Positions 9,701 to 12,554 of a stretch of DNA of 12,554 nt are shown piece after piece. The notes under the pieces are model-generated. The model saw only the letters and a program-made list of their open reading frames with translations, ran no database searches and was not told the origin of the DNA. Position 1 is the first letter of the stretch. Each line of letters begins with the position of its first letter. Both the position numbers and the translations under genes were made by a program. Location: the NCBI GenBank assembly GCA_027062165.1, contig JAMOTU010000029.1, forward strand, positions 1 through 12,554, read 5' to 3'. Source of the DNA: Candidatus Altimarinota bacterium (lineage in GTDB: Bacteria > Patescibacteriota > Gracilibacteria > Absconditabacterales > Absconditicoccaceae).

Positions 9701-12529
9701 TGCTCTTTTGATATCAGATATAATCTTCGGCTCAACTTCGTTAGATCAAATATTATCAGCTCAATCACTATTTATAAAACCTGCTTCATAACCATTAGTT
9801 TCTATATTTGGATATTTTTTTGTATCTACTTTTTTATCCGAAAAATAACTATCTTCTATATAACTTATTTTCTCATTTACATTAAAATTTTTTCTCAAAT
9901 AATCTATATCCTTAAGAAAATTAGAAAATACCGGCCTTATTGACCAGCCTAAACTACGGTAATATAATGCTTCTGCTAAAATGTCTATATTTTCATCTCC
10001 CAAAACTTTTATCAAATAATCACCTGATAATAAACTATAAGTTCTATTAGGAGTTGCTCTTTCATCAACCTCTCATAAAAAGTCAAAAGCATTTTTATAT
10101 TGATTATAATAATTAACAGACTTGTTCAACTGCTCCTTCAACTTCTTGTTGTATTCTTCTATTGTTGATTTCAAATATTCTTTTATAGATTGCTTAATTT
10201 CAGGAATACTCTTCAATACATATTTATCACCTACTCTTTTATAAACAGGCACTTTCCATAAATCAGGATATATCAACTTAACTGTATCACCTCCTATACC
10301 TAAAAACGTAATATATTTAGGATCATCAATAGGTCTCTCAGCTGTTATATCACTTATTTTTTTTATCTGACTAGCTGTCGGAGAAATATGCCATACTCTA
10401 GTATCAATTAGTTTATAATAATAGTAATCCCGTCTTTTATAATCTGTCAAAGCACAATAAGTATAAGTATAACCCGCAGCATCAGTAGCAGTCTGCCGAC
10501 ATACACAAGTAGGTTTTTCTGAAATATAATTTTTAGATTTTCCATTAGTATAAACATTTACTTGAAAATATTGTCATTCTGAAGCATTTTTTCCATACTT
10601 AGAGAAAAATTCAGGATAAGACATCAATTTTTTGTCAGAAACTTGACAATAAGTAAGATTTTTAACTTGTGGAGTATTAGACCAAAAATTGTAAATTCAT
10701 TCCTTCGTTTTTATAGGTGCAGAATATACTTTATAAGCTTTCCAATCATAAGCAGATGAAATTTCATTATCTGTAAGAATTCCTCCTCCTAAATCAAATA
10801 TCCATCATCAAATATTTTTATTCCAAGAAGGATTCCAACTATATTTATAATTGTAAAAATAAAACTTAGGTTTTTTATAATTAGATTTCTGCCAGTCGAC
10901 ATTTAATGGAGACGCACCTCACCAATATCTAACAGCCCATTGTTTCAAAGTTTCTCCAGGAGCACATCTCGTATTTTCAAATAAATCAATATCTTTTTCT
11001 GTTAAAAGTACATAATATCATCTATTAGCTTCTATCTGTCTTTGCATAAATCAAAAACTTTTCCCTATTGTCCCTAAATCTTTTCATAAAATACTTTCTC
11101 ACGAAATCTGAGAAAGTTCAGTATAATTTTTATAAGTTCATCTATAAATAGTAAAATCCTGAGCTCCAGTTATATCTCCTGCATATTTTCAGAAATAAAA
11201 ATTTTCATATTGTGCCTTTAAATATCTAGATTTACATTGAGGTCTTTCATATTGTTGATAATAAACAAAAACAGGATAAAGCATATAATACCTGTTTTCT
11301 TCTATTTTTTTATCTATTGCTTTTCTTAAAAGATTATTGAAACTCTGTATTTTCAGAGCTGAAATTTTGTCTTTTATTACTATTTCTTTCAAAGCATAAT
11401 CAACTGATTTCTCTCAAGTAAAACTATATTTCCATCTACCAGTTCGATTAACATTATTAGCAATTTTTTCTATATAAGAAGGAGAAAATAGTTGAGTAAC
11501 AGGTTTTATAAAATTTTTAATTGCTTGAGCTATTATCTTTGTCGGAAATTGAGGCTGAGTATCTCAAGATAAGTATTTATCTCCTGAAACTTTCCACTTT
11601 TCTACAAAATCTTTTGTCTTTTTAAAATATTCATTATATACTTTAGCATAATCTGGATTTGTTTTCAAATAATCTTCTAAGCTTTTACTAGCTTCTTTTT
11701 TATAATCCTCTATATTTTTTCAAACTTGATTTAAACCTTTAATAACGTTAGAAAGATAATTTCATTCTAAAAGTTTTAGCAATAAATTTGTAAAATGATG
11801 ATTTAAAATATCTTCAGCGAAAACTAAACTATTTACATAATAAGGCTGATTTTCTTTATTGTAATAAGATTTTAATAATATAAAGTCTTCATAATAAAAC
11901 TTTCTAGACACAAACTTATTAGGATTATTGTGATACTTTTTCAATTTTTGAAAAAATTTGTGATAATCTGTTATAGTTTCAAATCTTATAACGGAATGTG
12001 TTAACTCAGGCTTGTTATCTCATCATACATAATCAAAAAATCAAGTCTTAGGATTATAAATATATTTTTTATCTATTAAATCTACATAAGGATATATTGA
12101 AGGAAATACAAATCATTTATAATTCAATTTTGGTAAAGGAATATTTCATATTAAAACTATACCTTTTAGAACATTTCAAGTATTATCAAAATATTGTTTT
12201 TGTATATATTTTAAAATATCCACACTTTTCAAATCATTTTTCACAATCACCACTTTAGCAATAGTATTATAATACTTTTGCTGAATATAATTAACTACAT
12301 ATCGCTTTAAATCATTTTTTATTTGAGGATATATTTTTTTTTCTACAAAAATAAGATACAAATTGTTTTTCTTTAACTGCCCTTCTTGAGCATAAACAGA
12401 AAAATATCTATCAAAAAAGTAATAAAACTGATTAAAATAAAAAGAAAATAAATAAAAAATTACAAAAAATATTATCAAAACTTTCTTTGTTTTTATTTGC
12501 ATAATTAGATTTCTTAAGGATATAATCAT
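728..12529 (-). CDS. Giant secreted multidomain surface protein, 3933 aa, UGA read as Gly (table 25)
   Basis: One open frame runs from ATG 12527-12529 to TAA 728-730. It contains about 158 in-frame TGA codons, no TAA or TAG, and no sign of a frameshift. TAG at 12533-12535 closes the frame upstream. An alternative start is M10 (ATG 12500-12502), which gives the neater signal peptide; neither start has a clear Shine-Dalgarno site. Order of parts (residues): signal or anchor 1-47; C25-peptidase-like fold 57-183; family-type region to about 1000 with RPIDDPKYITFLGIGGDTV at 732-750; Ig-like domains about 1216-1520; FG-GAP/VCBS loops 1850-1970; DUF11-like 2120-2236; Cys/Pro block 2384-2514; helical and hydrophobic segments 2617-2893; proline belt 2924-3024; helical region to about 3390; calcium loop 3407-3415; beta-rich C-terminus. 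There is no LPXTG or C-terminal membrane tail. It resembles, from memory, very large secreted proteins of Gracilibacteria. Its function is unknown; a surface or cell-contact role is inference. Confidence 0.93.
2283..2326 (-). other. Isolated C-terminal calcium-binding loop
   Basis: Residues 3402-3415 include DFNGDGERD at 3407-3415, with the same D-x-N-x-D-x-x-x-D spacing as the central repeats, followed by WIVWTDKEIYIKW. The loop Gly at position 4 is GGA and at position 6 is TGA (2294-2296). This looks like one further VCBS/FG-GAP-type blade about 1,440 residues away from the central set. Confidence 0.65.
3455..3760 (-). repeat. Proline belt of LPxLPxxPP type
   Basis: Residues 2924-3024 hold about 31 prolines in 101 residues. 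The irregular repeats include LPILPIPPF, LPTLPYPP, LPLPPEIPMPPQLP, KLPPLLPPAPKLPPLMPP and two longer beta-like links. Non-proline positions are mostly Ile, Leu, Phe and Lys, so the segment should be extended and hydrophobic rather than a flexible linker. On the plus strand the same stretch is visibly G-rich (ggtggtaat type), unlike the surrounding sequence. Confidence 0.75.
3851..3913 (-). other. Internal hydrophobic, possibly membrane-active helix
   Basis: Residues 2873-2893 read WVDFIILMIAVIKTWQILIDF, a 21-residue hydrophobic helix interrupted by one Lys. A second hydrophobic stretch, LLQSILCIIDKFFLSIV, precedes it, and a basic CxxC segment (KRSCGKCR) follows. It could be transmembrane, amphipathic or buried in a core. 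Confidence 0.45.
4988..5380 (-). other. Cys-, Pro- and aromatic-rich block in the giant protein
   Basis: Residues 2384-2514 contain nine cysteines in about 130 residues, including a CC pair (NPCCIPIPMP). There are many Pro and aromatic residues, such as PPFNVAFFAPGIYNVFGCPV, and a Gly-rich hydrophobic run GIGFAFCFGTYLGG. In an exported protein this suggests disulfide cross-linking. I cannot match it to a named domain. The run of GGN and TGA glycines makes this one of the most TGA-dense parts of the gene. Confidence 0.55.
5822..6172 (-). other. DUF11-like beta domain in the giant protein
   Basis: Residues 2120-2236 contain KGDIVKVTVYINNLSNTT, then a TYLDNL segment, and later KVPPGQTIHFSRYLTYLG. 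This matches the DUF11 plan of PGD-x-V-x-Y-x-x-x-x-N near the start and L-x-PG-x-x-x near the end. DUF11 modules are common in bacterial and archaeal surface proteins and have no enzymatic role. Confidence 0.5.
6590..7003 (-). repeat. Three FG-GAP/VCBS-type calcium-loop repeats (beta-propeller-like)
   Basis: The protein has three loops with D-x-[DN]-x-D-x-x-x-D spacing: DFNNDNLKD (1852-1860), DVNGDGYED (1903-1911) and DMDGDGKFD (1958-1966). Each is followed by a hydrophobic strand (ILVAY, LIVWT, IVTND). This is the calcium-binding pattern of FG-GAP/VCBS repeats, which fold as propeller blades in extracellular proteins. The loops also decide the genetic code: Gly at loop position 6 is TGA in the second and third, while Gly at position 4 is GGA in the second and TGA in the third. 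Confidence 0.8.
7976..8243 (-). other. Second Ig-like (invasin/Big-type) domain in the giant protein
   Basis: Residues about 1430-1518 read PANPKRVEISLDKSIVSSGD, then AEIRVEDIWGNMVDKSVKVKV. This is the standard order for these modules: a first strand, an SSGD/ADG-like turn, a strand, then a D-x-x-GN-x-V turn. It sits directly downstream of similar beta-rich modules, which suggests a stalk of stacked domains. Confidence 0.55.
8590..8884 (-). other. Ig-like (invasin/Big-type) beta-sandwich domain in the giant protein
   Basis: Residues about 1216-1312 begin VAPGNLAKIEVVTLGNRIID and continue with alternating strands. They include GYDIYGNKID, the turn typical of bacterial Ig-like repeats (compare DANGNPV), and end in LKIVLKP. 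A second, more divergent beta domain follows to about residue 1430. Such domains usually act as rigid spacers or adhesive modules outside the cell. Confidence 0.5.
11981..12361 (-). other. C25 (gingipain)-like alpha/beta domain, apparently lacking the catalytic dyad
   Basis: Residues 57-183 have the strand/helix rhythm of the first half of C25 and caspase-like folds: a strand LYLIFVE, an amphipathic helix, a strand AKVVIV, a helix SVDILKYIQKQY, then a strand GIVLIGNIPLP. Next comes a hydrophobic YPYVDLID segment, and the block ends in PELTHSVIRF followed by a helix. In gingipains the last element is PDIAVGR-like. No GHG or catalytic Cys motif follows, so if the match is real the domain is structural. 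Only a structure prediction would settle it. Confidence 0.4.
12389..12529 (-). other. N-terminal signal peptide or signal anchor of the giant protein
   Basis: Residues 11-16 (QIKTKK) give a basic n-region, and residues 17-32 (VLIIFFVIFYLFSFYF) a strong hydrophobic core. An aromatic stretch follows, ending in VYA at residue 47 before QEGQ, a plausible signal peptidase I site. The distance from core to cleavage site is longer than usual, so an uncleaved N-terminal anchor is also possible. Starting at M10 would give a 38-residue signal. Confidence 0.75.
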
Positions 12530-12554
12530 AGACTATCTATCTACAATCACAAAC

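Noticed and set aside
728..12529. A decayed gene or row of short hypothetical genes split by stops
   Set aside because: All pieces are in one frame and every internal stop is TGA; no TAA or TAG and no frameshift occurs. A decaying AT-rich gene would show all three stops.
728..12529. UGA as tryptophan (mycoplasma-type code 4)
   Set aside because: TGG is used freely for Trp (e.g. DIWGN, KSWISDKK), and TGA falls at Gly positions of the calcium loops (DMDGDGKFD).
728..12529. UGA as selenocysteine
   Set aside because: There are far too many sites, including three in a row at 7580-7588, and no SECIS-like structures were seen next to them.

Overview
The window reads as a piece of an AT-rich bacterial genome in which UGA codes for glycine (translation table 25). 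That code is known from Candidatus Gracilibacteria (BD1-5/GN02) and Candidatus Absconditabacteria (SR1). Under the standard code the minus strand falls into many short ORFs that all share one frame. With TGA read as Gly they join into a single uninterrupted reading frame. By hand count this frame has about 158 in-frame TGA codons and no in-frame TAA or TAG until its end. The internal proof is in calcium-binding repeats, where the same Gly positions are written sometimes GGA and sometimes TGA. Trp is written TGG throughout, so TGA is not Trp. CGA and CGG still sit in arginine-like contexts, which leans toward Gracilibacteria rather than the Absconditabacteria lineage reported to have reassigned those codons.

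Layout: everything is on the minus strand. Positions 12529 to 728 hold one giant gene for a secreted or membrane-anchored protein of 3933 residues (3924 from the second ATG). After a 30-base gap with a Shine-Dalgarno-like site, positions 697 to 1 hold the first 232 codons of a second gene. It encodes a small exported protein and runs off the left edge. The window has no RNA gene, mobile element or CRISPR array, and no gene-free stretch longer than about 30 bases.

Giant protein, N- to C-terminus: a signal peptide or anchor; an alpha/beta domain resembling the N-terminal half of a C25 (gingipain-type) peptidase but with no visible His/Cys dyad; a long family-type region with few recognisable domains; several Ig-like beta-sandwich domains; three FG-GAP/VCBS calcium-loop repeats; a DUF11-like domain; a Cys/Pro/aromatic block; helical and hydrophobic segments; a proline belt of LPxLPxxPP type; a helical region; a fourth calcium loop; and beta-rich C-terminal domains. 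There is no LPXTG motif or C-terminal membrane tail.

The two genes probably form an operon for envelope or extracellular proteins. A surface role such as adhesion or contact with another cell fits the domain set and the known lifestyle of these phyla, but that is inference. Nothing in the sequence identifies a substrate or partner.
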